NCBI RefSeq assembly: GCF_008329565.1
Contig: NZ_NPKT01000012.1
Location: forward strand, 62,001 to 126,000
Direction of reading: 5' to 3'
Length of the DNA stretch: 64,000 bases
Source: Mycolicibacterium sp. P1-5
GTDB lineage: Bacteria > Actinomycetota > Actinomycetes > Mycobacteriales > Mycobacteriaceae
Made by a program: the position numbers and the translations under genes. Numbering within the stretch: the first letter of the stretch is position 1; the number at the start of each line of letters is the position of its first letter. The notes beneath the pieces were generated by a model. It was not told the DNA's origin, ran no database searches, and saw only the letters and a program-made list of their open reading frames with translations. Positions 28,061 through 36,192 of this stretch are shown here, piece by piece.

Positions 28061-28720
28061 CTACGGCGTCACAACTGGGCCGGGCTCACTGCGGCGCACC
28101 GCCTCAGCGGCGAACAGCGCGGCCTGGGTGCGCCCGGCAAAGCCCAGCTTGAGCAGCAGCCGGGACACATAGTTCTTCACGGTCTTCTCGGCGAGGAACA
28201 TCCGCTGCCCGATCTCTCGGTTGGTCAGGCCCTCGCCCAGTAGCTGCAGCAGTTTGCGTTCGGTGGACGACAGGTCCCGCAAGCGCTCGTCCTGTTCGGT
28301 GTCCTTGCGCAGCCGGGACATCAGGGCCGCCGCGGCGCGGTTGTCCAACAACGACTTTCCGCTTCCGACCGCTTTGATCGCATCGGCCAGAGCCATTCCG
28401 CGGATGTCCTTGACCACATAGCCGCTCGCGCCCGCCATGATCGCGTCGAGCATGGACTGTTCGTCGGTGAACGCCGTCAGGATCAGGCAGCGCAGGTGGG
28501 TATCTGTGGCCAGCAGATCCCGGCACAGGTCGATCCCGCTGCCGTCGGGTAGGCGGACGTCGAGCACAGCGACGTCGGGCGCGGCGGCGGGGATGCGTGC
28601 GAGTGCCTGAGCCACCGTGGCGGCCTCGCCAACCACGGTCAGTTCGGGGTCGGCGCCCAGGAGGTCCGCCAGACCGCGGCGCACGACTTCGTGGTCGTCA
28701 ACCAGGAACACGTTGAGCAC
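28061..28720 (-). CDS. devR-like: DevR/DosR-type NarL-family response regulator
   Basis: The 219-residue protein closely resembles DevR/DosR: the receiver begins [20 protein letters not shown], the phosphoacceptor Asp54 sits in [12 protein letters not shown], with Thr83 and a Lys in GYVVKDI. The C-terminal LuxR-type HTH has [20 protein letters not shown] and [15 protein letters not shown] 28720 matches the DevR N-terminus; ATG 28750 would add ten residues. A DosR-type box lies 33 nt upstream of the start. No DosS/DosT sensor kinase is adjacent, so this is an orphan paralogue or a second copy. Confidence 0.92.
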   Translation of the reverse strand: MLNVFLVDDHEVVRRGLADLLGADPELTVVGEAATVAQALARIPAAAPDVAVLDVRLPDGSGIDLCRDLLATDTHLRCLILTAFTDEQSMLDAIMAGASGYVVKDIRGMALADAIKAVGSGKSLLDNRAAAALMSRLRKDTEQDERLRDLSSTERKLLQLLGEGLTNREIGQRMFLAEKTVKNYVSRLLLKLGFAGRTQAALFAAEAVRRSEPGPVVTP

Positions 28721-28752
28721 ACAGCAGTGAAGCCCGGACGGGTTGCGCACCG

Positions 28753-28772
28753 GTAGGGACTTTGGTCCCGAA
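28753..28772. promoter_or_regulatory. DosR (DevR) box
   Basis: GTAGGGACTTTGGTCCCGAA matches the 20-bp palindromic DosR consensus at 17 of 20 positions, including the whole GGGACT-N3-GTCCC core. It sits in the 109-nt gap between the devR-like gene (start 28720) and the amidohydrolase (start 28830), so it could control both. Confidence 0.8.
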
Positions 28773-28829
28773 AATCGCGGACGATCGGCGTTCGGCCGAG
28801 GTCAGGCACTGTTCTTCTACACTGCGTCG

Positions 28830-29717
28830 ATGACCGCCGCCTACCAGCCCGCCATCGACTTCGCCGGGGTCGACGCCATCGACTTCCACACTCACGTCGA
28901 GATCGACTCCGCCGGCCGCTGCGCCTACGACGACGAGCTGGCAGAGGCCACCGGTCGCTATTTCAAGCTCGGTGCCGACTACTTCGCCCGCGTCGATGAC
29001 CTCGCCGCGCACTACCGGCAACACAACACCGCAGCGGTGGTGTTCACCATCGACGCGCACACGGTGTCGGGGCACCCACCGAACTCGGTCGAGGAGCTGA
29101 TCGAGGGGGCGGTGCGCAACAACGACGTCCTCATCCCGTTCGGCTCCGTCGACCCGTGGGACGCCGACGCGGTGCTGCGGGTGGGGGAGCTGGTGGGCGA
29201 CTACGGGGTCAGGGGCTTCAAGTTCCACCCCAGCCTGCAGGGTTTCGAACCCAACGACCGCCGGTTCTATTCGATCTACGAGGCCATCGCCGCCGCCGGG
29301 GTGCCGGCCCTATTCCACACCGGCCAGACCGGACTGGGGTCGGGACTGCCCGGCGGGCATGGGATCAAGCTTCGTTACTCCGACCCGATGCTGCTCGACG
29401 ACGTCGCCGCCGACTTTCCCGAGCTCACCGTGGTGATGGCCCATCCGGCGGTCCCCTGGGTCGACTCGCAGATCGCAATCGCGTCGCATAAGGCCAACGT
29501 ATTCGTCGACCTGTCCGGCTGGTCGCCTAAATACTTTCCGCCACAACTTGTTTCCGCGATCGGGCGGCAGCTGCGGACCAAGGCGCTGTTCGGCACCGAC
29601 CATCCCTACATCGCGCTGGAGCGCTGGCGGCGGGACTTCGAGGCACTCGATATCGATCCCGCCGCGGTGCCGCTGATCCTCAAGGAGAACGCCATGCGGG
29701 TGCTGGGGCTGTCCTAG
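28830..29717 (+). CDS. Amidohydrolase family 2 (TIM-barrel metal hydrolase)
   Basis: The 295-residue protein opens with the metal site DAIDFHTHVEID (HxH), has FKFHPSLQGF and ALFHTGQTG in the middle, and ends with LFGTDHPYIALERW, the pattern of amidohydrolase_2 decarboxylases/hydratases such as those acting on carboxylated aromatics. ATG 28830 is the first start consistent with the domain. It shares a DosR-boxed intergenic region with the devR paralogue, suggesting hypoxia-linked expression. Substrate unknown. Confidence 0.85.
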   Translation: MTAAYQPAIDFAGVDAIDFHTHVEIDSAGRCAYDDELAEATGRYFKLGADYFARVDDLAAHYRQHNTAAVVFTIDAHTVSGHPPNSVEELIEGAVRNNDVLIPFGSVDPWDADAVLRVGELVGDYGVRGFKFHPSLQGFEPNDRRFYSIYEAIAAAGVPALFHTGQTGLGSGLPGGHGIKLRYSDPMLLDDVAADFPELTVVMAHPAVPWVDSQIAIASHKANVFVDLSGWSPKYFPPQLVSAIGRQLRTKALFGTDHPYIALERWRRDFEALDIDPAAVPLILKENAMRVLGLS

Positions 29718-30595
29718 ACCTGAGAGTCGACGACCATCTCCGACGGCGCGTTGCGTTCCCACAGCACCGCGCCGGCGCATGCCGTCAGCACCCACCCGGT
29801 GCCGACCGCGCCACACCAGATCAGCAGGGCCATTGCCACGCCGATCGGGCCGAAACCATCCCAGTCGTGCAGCAGCGAAGGGAAGACCAGCCGGGAGCCC
29901 AGCGGGATCGCGACGCCGTCGATCACCACGCCCGCCAACCCGGCCAGCGCAAGAGAGCTGATGCCCCGGCCGCCGTCGCGCACCAGCAGAGCCGGGGTGA
30001 GCGACCAGAACAGCCACACCGGTAACAGGCCCGCGACGAACAGCAACGCCCGGGGAAGACCATGGTGATGATGGCCGAACATGATTCGCTCCCGTACCGC
30101 GATGCTGAGGAGGTAGAGCGCGAACCAAGCGGTGCCGCGCAGCAACCGGGTCAGCAAGCCGTACTGTTCGCGACGCCAGGCCTTGGCGAAGATCGTCGCG
30201 ACCGAGGCCGCCATCGGGATGCCCCAGACGAGGAAGCTCGCGACACCGATCAGTGTCCAATCCGCCCGCAGCCCAGCAGAGTTGCCGAACGCTTCGCGCA
30301 ACCGGTCGGACAGCGGGTGTTCCAGGCCGAACTGCCGGGTGAAGATCGTTCCGGGGCTGGCATTGTCGGCGAAGCCCTGCATATAACTGAAGCCGATGAC
30401 CATCAGCGGAATGACCGTGGTGAACAGCTGGGTGGACACCACGGCGCCCTGGGTGCCGCCGTCGATCTCGGTGAAGCGCGCAACCAGTGCGGTGAGCGGG
30501 CTGAGCCTGCGGGAGTCGGCAAGGCGCTTGTAGCGCTCCTCGAGGCGGCGGCGGATGTCGTCGCGCCTCGTCATCGGTTCGCCCGACTGCGTCAT
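29714..30595 (-). CDS. YihY/BrkB-family inner membrane protein
   Basis: The 293-residue protein has a basic cytoplasmic N-terminus (RRDDIRRRLEERYKRLADSR) and about six hydrophobic segments, with the family pattern FTEIDGGTQGAVVSTQLFTTVIPL and ALLVRDGGRGISSLALAG. A HHHH cluster occurs in a loop. Older literature called the family ribonuclease BN, but it is an integral membrane protein of unresolved role. Its stop overlaps that of the convergent amidohydrolase by 4 nt. Confidence 0.8.
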   Translation of the reverse strand: MTQSGEPMTRRDDIRRRLEERYKRLADSRRLSPLTALVARFTEIDGGTQGAVVSTQLFTTVIPLMVIGFSYMQGFADNASPGTIFTRQFGLEHPLSDRLREAFGNSAGLRADWTLIGVASFLVWGIPMAASVATIFAKAWRREQYGLLTRLLRGTAWFALYLLSIAVRERIMFGHHHHGLPRALLFVAGLLPVWLFWSLTPALLVRDGGRGISSLALAGLAGVVIDGVAIPLGSRLVFPSLLHDWDGFGPIGVAMALLIWCGAVGTGWVLTACAGAVLWERNAPSEMVVDSQV

Positions 30596-30612
30596 GAGCA
30601 GAGGGTAGGCGA

Positions 30613-32295
30613 TCAGCCTGTCTTTGACGGTGACGCCTGCTGCCCTTTGCGGAGCGTGGCGATCAGCTCACGGTACGGTCCGACGAGATATGCGGTGTCA
30701 CCGGCGATCAACTGGGTGTCGCGGCGTGGATGCAACCGCAGCGGAGCGTCCTCGCGGGCAATCGAAATGACCCGGGTCTGGGTGGACAGCTCGAACATCC
30801 GGATGCCGTCCAGCTCGCTACCGGGCTGTACCTGTACCGCGCCGACCATGAACGACCGCTGGCCCACCGAGAAGGTGCCCAGCACGTCGAGGCCCATCGC
30901 TTCACCGATGAACCACGGCGTCGCCAGATCGACGGTCGAGCGGACGAACTCGAACTTGAATCGCGTGCCGACGGCCGACCCCAGCGTCCTATCGTAGATG
31001 CGCAGTACGATGGGGACGCCAGGAAGCGTTCGGGGACCGAGCATTTCGCGCACCACGATGCCGGTCTCGATGTTCACCATGTCGTCCTGGGTGAGGACCG
31101 CGACCGCGCGGGCGTCACCGATGCGGGCGGCTTGCAGGGTTTGCCGCAGCGTGGCGTCACCGAAGATGACCGGAACCCCCAGTTCGGCAGCCGCCGAGAG
31201 GTAGCGGTTGTCCTCGTCGCGTTCGATCACGGCAACGTCGTGCCCGGCGGCCTTCAGCACGGCAGCCACCCCGATCCCGAACGAACCCAGGCCGACCACG
31301 ACGACGTGGCGCTGGAGGTGACGCACCTTCTGCCGGCTGGCCGCGTGTGAAATCCGCTGTGACAGAAGAACATCAGCGACAAACGCCACCACAATGGCGG
31401 TGGTGGCGACCCCGGCGAACATCATCACGACACCCCACAGCCGCAGCCAGGTGGGCTGCTGGAGGAAGTTGAAATCGCCGTAACCAACTGTCGCGATGGT
31501 CTCGGCCGAGAAGTAGAGCGCGTCGGTCCAGCTCATCCCGGGCCTTGTGTAGGCCAATCGCAACATGATCGTCGACCCGATCAACAGCGAGGCCGACACC
31601 GCCAGCGCGCGGTAAAACATCGGGTTCAGGTCATCGGCGAACGCGCGCACGGCGTCGGCGACCCGGACGAACAGTGGGCGCGCCCGCGGGGACGCCGGTA
31701 TGGGCTTGGCGACCTCGATATCGCGTTCGGCGAGTTCGTGGGCGGTACCGATCATGGCGGTCCAGTCACCGGTTCGCACCTGCACGTCACGGCCGGGGCA
31801 GGCGATCATCTCGCCAGGACTTTCCGAGTCGTCGCCGCGGATTACGGCGACCGGGGCGAGGTCACCGAAGATTTCCCGCAGGCTGCCGTCCCGGCCGGCG
31901 GTGGTGCCGGTGACAACGAAGTCCACCCCGGCCACCGCGATCGTGTGGGTGGTCCGCTTCAGCAGTGCCTCGACCACAGACGGCGCTGCCAGGTCCGCGA
32001 CATCGAGGATGGCGCCGGGCCCGTTGCCGTCGGCCATGGCCTCGCGCAGCACCGCGTTGGACAACCGGGCGACGATTCGTGCAGTCGGATTGGCCTGCCG
32101 TGCCAGCAGCGCGATCTCCAGGTTCAGCGCATCGTCGTCGTCGGCGCAGATCACCGCGGCGGCGGTGGCGATCTCCGCCCTCTCCAGATCCTCGGGTGCT
32201 TGCGAGATCGCCACGCTGACGCCGGCGTTGTTCAGCTCGTCGATGATCCGCAGTCCGAGTGCGTCGTCACCGCAGACGATGGTGTGGCCGTGCAT
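30613..32295 (-). CDS. Potassium channel-type protein with RCK domains on both sides of a pore
   Basis: The 560-residue protein has an N-terminal Rossmann/TrkA-N-like domain (residues 1-190, VCGDDALGLRIIDEL), a central two-helix pore module (about 225-320) with selectivity filter TVGYGDF near residue 270, then a second RCK domain with the nucleotide motif VVVGLGSFGIGVAAVLKAAG near 332 and VIERD, followed by a C-terminal RCK_C part. The usual bacterial order is pore then RCK; an extra RCK before the pore is less common. The N-terminal domain lacks GxGxxG, so it may be regulatory only. K+ flux gated by a nucleotide or ion is the likely role. Confidence 0.85.
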   Translation of the reverse strand: MHGHTIVCGDDALGLRIIDELNNAGVSVAISQAPEDLERAEIATAAAVICADDDDALNLEIALLARQANPTARIVARLSNAVLREAMADGNGPGAILDVADLAAPSVVEALLKRTTHTIAVAGVDFVVTGTTAGRDGSLREIFGDLAPVAVIRGDDSESPGEMIACPGRDVQVRTGDWTAMIGTAHELAERDIEVAKPIPASPRARPLFVRVADAVRAFADDLNPMFYRALAVSASLLIGSTIMLRLAYTRPGMSWTDALYFSAETIATVGYGDFNFLQQPTWLRLWGVVMMFAGVATTAIVVAFVADVLLSQRISHAASRQKVRHLQRHVVVVGLGSFGIGVAAVLKAAGHDVAVIERDEDNRYLSAAAELGVPVIFGDATLRQTLQAARIGDARAVAVLTQDDMVNIETGIVVREMLGPRTLPGVPIVLRIYDRTLGSAVGTRFKFEFVRSTVDLATPWFIGEAMGLDVLGTFSVGQRSFMVGAVQVQPGSELDGIRMFELSTQTRVISIAREDAPLRLHPRRDTQLIAGDTAYLVGPYRELIATLRKGQQASPSKTG

Positions 32296-32368
32296 AGGGA
32301 AACGCTACTTCGGACGTGAACCCGGCGCCGAGGACATGGCGCAGCTGCTGCTGAGCCGGGGCATCGGC

Positions 32369-32815
32369 TCAGAGGCTAGGCGGGCTCAATGCGAAGTCCG
32401 CGAAGTCGAAGCCCGGCACCACGACGCAACTGACCAGCGTCGGCTCGTCGTCGCGGGGACAGGCCCGCTGCCAGTGGCCCGGGGGTACCAGCACCTGTGG
32501 CTGCTGGCCGGCAAGGACATCCGGACCGAGCAAAATCGTTGTGGCGCTGTCCTTTTCCAGGCCGACGTCGAGCATCAGGGGGCTTCCGCGGTGGTAAAGC
32601 CAGAGTTCGGCGCTGCGTACCGTGTGCCAGGCGGACTGCTGGCCGGGCAGCAGCACGAAGTAGATGGCGGTTCCGGCGTTGCGCGGGCCGTTGTAGTCCG
32701 GCGGCAGCGCCGACTCGCCGACAACGAGCTCGCTGCGCCAGGTCTCCCGGAAGAAGCCACCTTCGGGATGAGGTCCCATTTCGAGCTTCTGCACCCAGTC
32801 GGGGAGGTCCGTCAT
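32369..32815 (-). CDS. Cupin-fold protein of the DUF985 family
   Basis: The 148-residue protein starts at ATG 32815 (MTDLPDWVQKLEMGPHPEGG). The motifs EGGFFRETWRSE, AIYFVLLPGQQSAWHTVRSAELWLYHRGSP and VPPGHWQRA are those of the small DUF985 cupins, which have a putative sugar- or acid-binding barrel. Function unknown. A longer reading to 32911 runs over the ABC-F leader and is rejected. Confidence 0.8.
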   Translation of the reverse strand: MTDLPDWVQKLEMGPHPEGGFFRETWRSELVVGESALPPDYNGPRNAGTAIYFVLLPGQQSAWHTVRSAELWLYHRGSPLMLDVGLEKDSATTILLGPDVLAGQQPQVLVPPGHWQRACPRDDEPTLVSCVVVPGFDFADFALSPPSL

Positions 32816-32866
32816 GGCTTCAGCGTAGGGATAAATCGGTTGCCCACATCGTAGGTACGCCACTAC

Positions 32867-32952
32867 CGTGGTTGTCGTTCTTATCCATGCGTCGAAAAGG
32901 AGGGTCCCCATCGTGGATTACAGCGCCGCTCACCTGCCCGCTGACAACCACG
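32867..32952 (+). promoter_or_regulatory. Inverted-repeat leader upstream of the ABC-F gene
   Basis: CGTGGTTGTC (32867-32876) and GACAACCACG (32943-32952) are perfect 10-bp complements separated by 66 nt and ending 9 nt before the ABC-F ATG. Inside the loop lies the strongest ribosome site of the region, AAGGAGGG (32897-32904). In RNA the long-range stem would place the ABC-F start next to a closed helix, as in attenuator leaders of antibiotic-responsive ABC-F genes. Confidence 0.5.
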
Positions 32953-33041
32953 TGGAGACCCATGCCTACCGAATCCGCCATCACACTGATCGACCTCGAC
33001 TTCGTCTGGCCGGACGGGACCGTCGCCCTCAGCGGCCTTGA
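32913..33041 (+). CDS. Possible 42-codon leader ORF overlapping the ABC-F start
   Basis: GTG 32913 lies 8 nt after the AAGGAGGG site and opens an ORF in another frame (beginning VDYSAAHLPADNHVETHAY) that ends with TGA inside the ABC-F gene. The ABC-F ATG at 32962 has only a weak GGAG 4 nt upstream. Translation of this ORF could set ABC-F expression. Coding is unproven. Confidence 0.35.
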   Translation: MDYSAAHLPADNHVETHAYRIRHHTDRPRLRLAGRDRRPQRP

Positions 33042-34536
33042 CGCCACCCTGTCAGCCGGCCGGACCGGACTGGTCGGAGCCAACGGCAGCGGCAAGTCAA
33101 CCCTGCTGCGACTGGTCGCCGGTGAACTCACGCCGACCGGCGGCCGGATCGTCACCGGCGGCGACGTCGCCTACCTCCCGCAGACGCTGACCCTCGACGT
33201 AACGTGCACGGTCGCCGACGTGCTCGGCGTCGGCGCCAAGCTGGCGGCGCTGCGCGCAATCGAATCCGGCTCCGCGACCGAACGGGACTTCGAGGTGATC
33301 GGCGAGGACTGGGACATCGCGGACCGCGCCGCCGAGGCGCTGCGCGTCATCGGTTTGGGACCCGCCGACCTGGACCGCACGGTCGGGCAGGTGTCCGGCG
33401 GGGAGGCAATGTTGTTGGCCATCACCGCGCTTGGGCTGGAGCCGGCCGCGATCACCCTGCTCGACGAGCCGACAAACAATCTCGACCGCGACGCGCGGGT
33501 CCGGCTGTTCGACCTGATCGCGGACTGGCCGGGAACGCTGGTGATCGTCAGTCACGATGTCGCGCTGCTCAATCGGATGGACCACACCGCCGAGCTGCAC
33601 AACCAGCGGCTCACGTCCTTCGGTGGTCCCTATCGCGAGTGGCGTGTGCAGGTGGAGAACGAACAGACCGCCGCGGCGCAGGCGGTCTCGGCCGCCGAAC
33701 AGACGGTGCGGCTGCAGAAGCGTCAGCGCGCGGCCGCGGAGACCAAGTTGGCCCGCCGTAATCGCAAGGCGCAGAAGGACTACGCCAACAAACGTGCACC
33801 GAAGATCGTGATGAACAACTGGGCATCGGCCGCCGAGGTGTCGGCGGGCAAGCTGCGCACCGGGCTCGATGACAAGACGGCCGAGGCCGCCGATGCGTTG
33901 CAGGCAGCCGAGGCGAGGTTGCGCAACGATGAGCACATTCGCGTCGATCTGCCCGATCCCGGTGTGCCGGCCAGTCGGCGGATCGCCGAATTGCCGGGTG
34001 CGCGTGGACCATTGGTGGTGATGGGCCCTGAACGGGTTGCCGTTGTCGGGCGAAACGGCATCGGTAAGACCCGGCTGCTGGACGATCTGATCGCCGGCTC
34101 CGTGGGCCGATTGCTGACCGATCGGGTCGGCTACCTGCCGCAGCGCATCGACGGCCTCGATGAGCAGGCCAGCGTCCTGGACAACGTGCGCGCCGCGGCG
34201 CCGCATGCCGACGCTGCGCTGGTGCGCACCCGGCTGGCGCGTTTCCTGCTGCGCGGTGACGCGGTGTACCGGCCGGTGACCAGCCTGTCCGGCGGAGAAC
34301 GGTTCCGGGTGGCCCTGGCGCGGTTGCTGCTGGCCGAGCCGCCGCCGCAGCTGATCGTGCTCGACGAACCGACCAACAACCTCGACCTGGCCAGCGTGGA
34401 CCAGCTGGTCGACGCATTGCGCGCCTACCGAGGCGCGCTGATCGTGGTCAGTCACGACGACGAGTTCCTGGCCCGGCTGGATGTGGACCGGACGTTGTCG
34501 ATGCGGCAGCCCGGTGTACTTGATGCGGCGGGTTAG
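32962..34536 (+). CDS. ABC-F family ATPase (ribosome-associated, possible antibiotic resistance)
   Basis: The 524-residue protein has two nucleotide-binding domains and no membrane segments. NBD1: Walker A GANGSGKST, signature VSGGEAML, Walker B ITLLDEPTNNLD. NBD2: GRNGIGKTR (Walker A variant), LSGGERFRVALARLL, LIVLDEPTNNLD. Between them is a charged linker (about residues 220-330, RQRAAAETKLARRNRKAQKD) that in ABC-F proteins reaches the ribosomal P site or exit tunnel. ABC-F members either assist translation or displace macrolides, lincosamides and pleuromutilins. The structured leader and uORF favour a drug-inducible role (inference). Confidence 0.88.
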   Translation: MPTESAITLIDLDFVWPDGTVALSGLDATLSAGRTGLVGANGSGKSTLLRLVAGELTPTGGRIVTGGDVAYLPQTLTLDVTCTVADVLGVGAKLAALRAIESGSATERDFEVIGEDWDIADRAAEALRVIGLGPADLDRTVGQVSGGEAMLLAITALGLEPAAITLLDEPTNNLDRDARVRLFDLIADWPGTLVIVSHDVALLNRMDHTAELHNQRLTSFGGPYREWRVQVENEQTAAAQAVSAAEQTVRLQKRQRAAAETKLARRNRKAQKDYANKRAPKIVMNNWASAAEVSAGKLRTGLDDKTAEAADALQAAEARLRNDEHIRVDLPDPGVPASRRIAELPGARGPLVVMGPERVAVVGRNGIGKTRLLDDLIAGSVGRLLTDRVGYLPQRIDGLDEQASVLDNVRAAAPHADAALVRTRLARFLLRGDAVYRPVTSLSGGERFRVALARLLLAEPPPQLIVLDEPTNNLDLASVDQLVDALRAYRGALIVVSHDDEFLARLDVDRTLSMRQPGVLDAAG

Positions 34537-34545
34537 GGTCTGACC

Positions 34546-34968
34546 ATGGCACACCTGCGCGCAGGCTGGTTCGTCGCGCTGTGCGCGGCGATACTGGCGA
34601 TCAGCGCCTGGCTGCCGTGGTTGACGACCTCGGCGTCGGGCGGCGGTCGGGCCAGCGCCATCGGCGGCACCGTCGGGAGTATCGTGCTGCCGCCCCGCTT
34701 CGGCGCCGGTCAGTTGATTGTGCTGCTGGCGTCGGCCCTGATCGTCTCCGGTGCGATGGTGGCGCGCAATCTGTCCCCGCGATTGGCGGCCGCGACGGCG
34801 CTGGTCATCTCGGTGCTGCTCGGTGTGCTGACCTACGGGTACTACCACCTCAATGTCGGTGGCTCGGTGTCGGTGGGATATGGCTTCTACATCGGGGCGG
34901 CGTGCGCCGCCGGTGCGGTGCTGTCGTCGGTGTGGGCGTTGATCACCGCGTTGGCGCACCGCAGATGA
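34546..34968 (+). CDS. Small four-helix membrane protein
   Basis: A 140-residue protein with hydrophobic segments at about residues 7-25, 52-72, 80-98 and 112-135, separated by Gly/Ser-rich loops. No family recognised. It starts 9 nt after the ABC-F stop and its own stop overlaps the next gene (ATGA), so it is in the same operon. Confidence 0.75.
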   Translation: MAHLRAGWFVALCAAILAISAWLPWLTTSASGGGRASAIGGTVGSIVLPPRFGAGQLIVLLASALIVSGAMVARNLSPRLAAATALVISVLLGVLTYGYYHLNVGGSVSVGYGFYIGAACAAGAVLSSVWALITALAHRR

Positions 34969-35558
34969 GCCGATTCGTCGAACCGGTGACTTTGACCGGC
35001 GCGCAATGGGTTTCCCTTGAGCCACTGCGCGATTCCCACGTTCCCGAGCTCGCCGCCGCCGCGGCCGACGTGGGCGAGCTGTGGTTCACCAGTGCGCCGT
35101 CGCCTGAGACCACCGCGACGTGGGTGAGCCGGATGCAGACAATGCAAGGCTCCGACGATGGTGTCACCTACGTGATCCGGCGACGGACCGACGGCGTGGT
35201 GGTCGGCTCCTCGAGCATGTTCAGCGTCGACGCCGCCAACCGCCGGCTCGAGATCGGCCACACCTGGTACTCGGCATCGGCCCGGCGCAGCGGGGTCAAC
35301 ACCGAGACGAAGTTGGTGATGCTATCGCACGCATTCGACCAACTCGGTTGTATCGCTGTCGAATTCCGCACGCACTTCTTCAATCACGTAAGCCGGGCGG
35401 CCATCGAACGCCTCGGCGCCAAGCTCGACGGCGTGCTACGCAGCCACCAGCTGCTCGCCGACGGGTCGCGCCGCGACACCGTGGTGTACTCCATCCTCGA
35501 CATCGAATGGCCGGCGGTACGCAATAACCTGACGTTCAGGCTCAGCCGCCATAAGTGA
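34965..35558 (+). CDS. GNAT-family N-acetyltransferase (RimJ/RimL type)
   Basis: A 197-residue protein with the RimJ-like pattern LEPLRDSHVPELAAAA, then VVGSSSMFSVDAANRRLEIG and the acetyl-CoA-side region ARRSGVNTETKLVMLSHAFD, ending with FRTHFFNHVSRAAIERLGAK. ATG overlaps the upstream membrane-protein stop. Its last codons form one arm of a terminator hairpin. Acceptor substrate unknown; close relatives modify ribosomal proteins or drugs. Confidence 0.85.
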   Translation: MSRFVEPVTLTGAQWVSLEPLRDSHVPELAAAAADVGELWFTSAPSPETTATWVSRMQTMQGSDDGVTYVIRRRTDGVVVGSSSMFSVDAANRRLEIGHTWYSASARRSGVNTETKLVMLSHAFDQLGCIAVEFRTHFFNHVSRAAIERLGAKLDGVLRSHQLLADGSRRDTVVYSILDIEWPAVRNNLTFRLSRHK

Positions 35559-35575
35559 CGACTGAGCCTGAACGT
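35532..35575. terminator. Bidirectional hairpin terminator between GNAT and hsp20
   Basis: ACGTTCAGGCTCAG and its perfect complement CTGAGCCTGAACGT form a 14-bp stem with a 16-nt loop that contains the GNAT stop codon. The site lies exactly between two convergent genes, so it can end both transcripts. There is no long U tract, which is usual for mycobacterial hairpin terminators. Confidence 0.8.
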
Positions 35576-35591
35576 ACGGAATCGGTTGGTC

Positions 35592-36041
35592 TCAACCTGC
35601 TTCGACGGTGGTCGGCTCGATGGGCTTGCTCTCGCCGGAGCGGGTGACTTCGATGCGGCGTGGCTTGGCGCGTTCGGCCAGCGGGATCGTCACCGTCAGC
35701 ACGCCGTTCTCGTAGGTGGCCGAAATCCTCGTGGTGTCGACGCCTTCACCGAGTGCCAACTGGCGCCGGTAGGTGCCGAAGAATCTCTCACTGGTCAGCC
35801 ACTGCACCGAGTCCTCGGAGCGGGCCGAGCGGTGCGCCGTCAGCGTCAGCGTCCCGTTGTCGACGTTGACGTCGATCGAACCGGGATCCACGCCGGGAAG
35901 GTCGGCGGTCAGCACATAATGGTCGTCGACCTTGTAGAGGTCCATCGGCATGAATCGGGGGCTGCGATCGGTTCCGGTTTGGCTGGTCAGCAGTCCCCGG
36001 GCCATGGCGTCAAGTTCATTGAACGGATCGAAGCGGAGCAC
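35592..36041 (-). CDS. Small heat-shock protein (Hsp20/alpha-crystallin)
   Basis: GTG 36041 lies 7 nt after AGGAGGT and gives a 149-residue protein (MLRFDPFNELDAMARGLL). The alpha-crystallin domain is clear: PMDLYKVDDHYVLTADLPGV, LTLTAHRSA, and the terminal ENGVLTVTIPLAE with a following Pro-rich tail. Upstream ATG codons at 36071 and 36059 precede the ribosome site and are less likely. A perfect CIRCE element 69 nt upstream implies HrcA repression and heat induction. It acts as an ATP-independent holdase. Confidence 0.93.
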   Translation of the reverse strand: MLRFDPFNELDAMARGLLTSQTGTDRSPRFMPMDLYKVDDHYVLTADLPGVDPGSIDVNVDNGTLTLTAHRSARSEDSVQWLTSERFFGTYRRQLALGEGVDTTRISATYENGVLTVTIPLAERAKPRRIEVTRSGESKPIEPTTVEAG

Positions 36042-36109
36042 AGTACTCACCTCCTGCATTCCTGAACGCAACCCACCACCCTGGCGGGCAGCTACTGTGC
36101 ACCGCTAGA

Positions 36110-36136
36110 TTAGCACTCGATGATGGAGAGTGCTAA
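36110..36136. promoter_or_regulatory. CIRCE element (HrcA operator)
   Basis: TTAGCACTC-N9-GAGTGCTAA is an exact match to the CIRCE consensus, with both 9-bp arms perfect. It lies in the gap between hsp20 and the divergent lipoprotein gene (start 36193). HrcA binding there would repress hsp20 at normal temperature and could also affect the lipoprotein. Confidence 0.95.
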
Positions 36137-36192
36137 CACTTTTCGGCAGTCTTTTTCCCGCCGCCGGTAGGCTGGGCCGGGCTTTCTAAGGG

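Noticed and set aside
33097..35025. A 642-codon minus-strand ORF opposite the ABC-F and membrane-protein genes
   Set aside because: It is rich in Arg, Gln, His and Gly with no recognisable motif, the usual antisense shadow of GC-rich coding DNA. The plus strand has complete ABC-F motifs.
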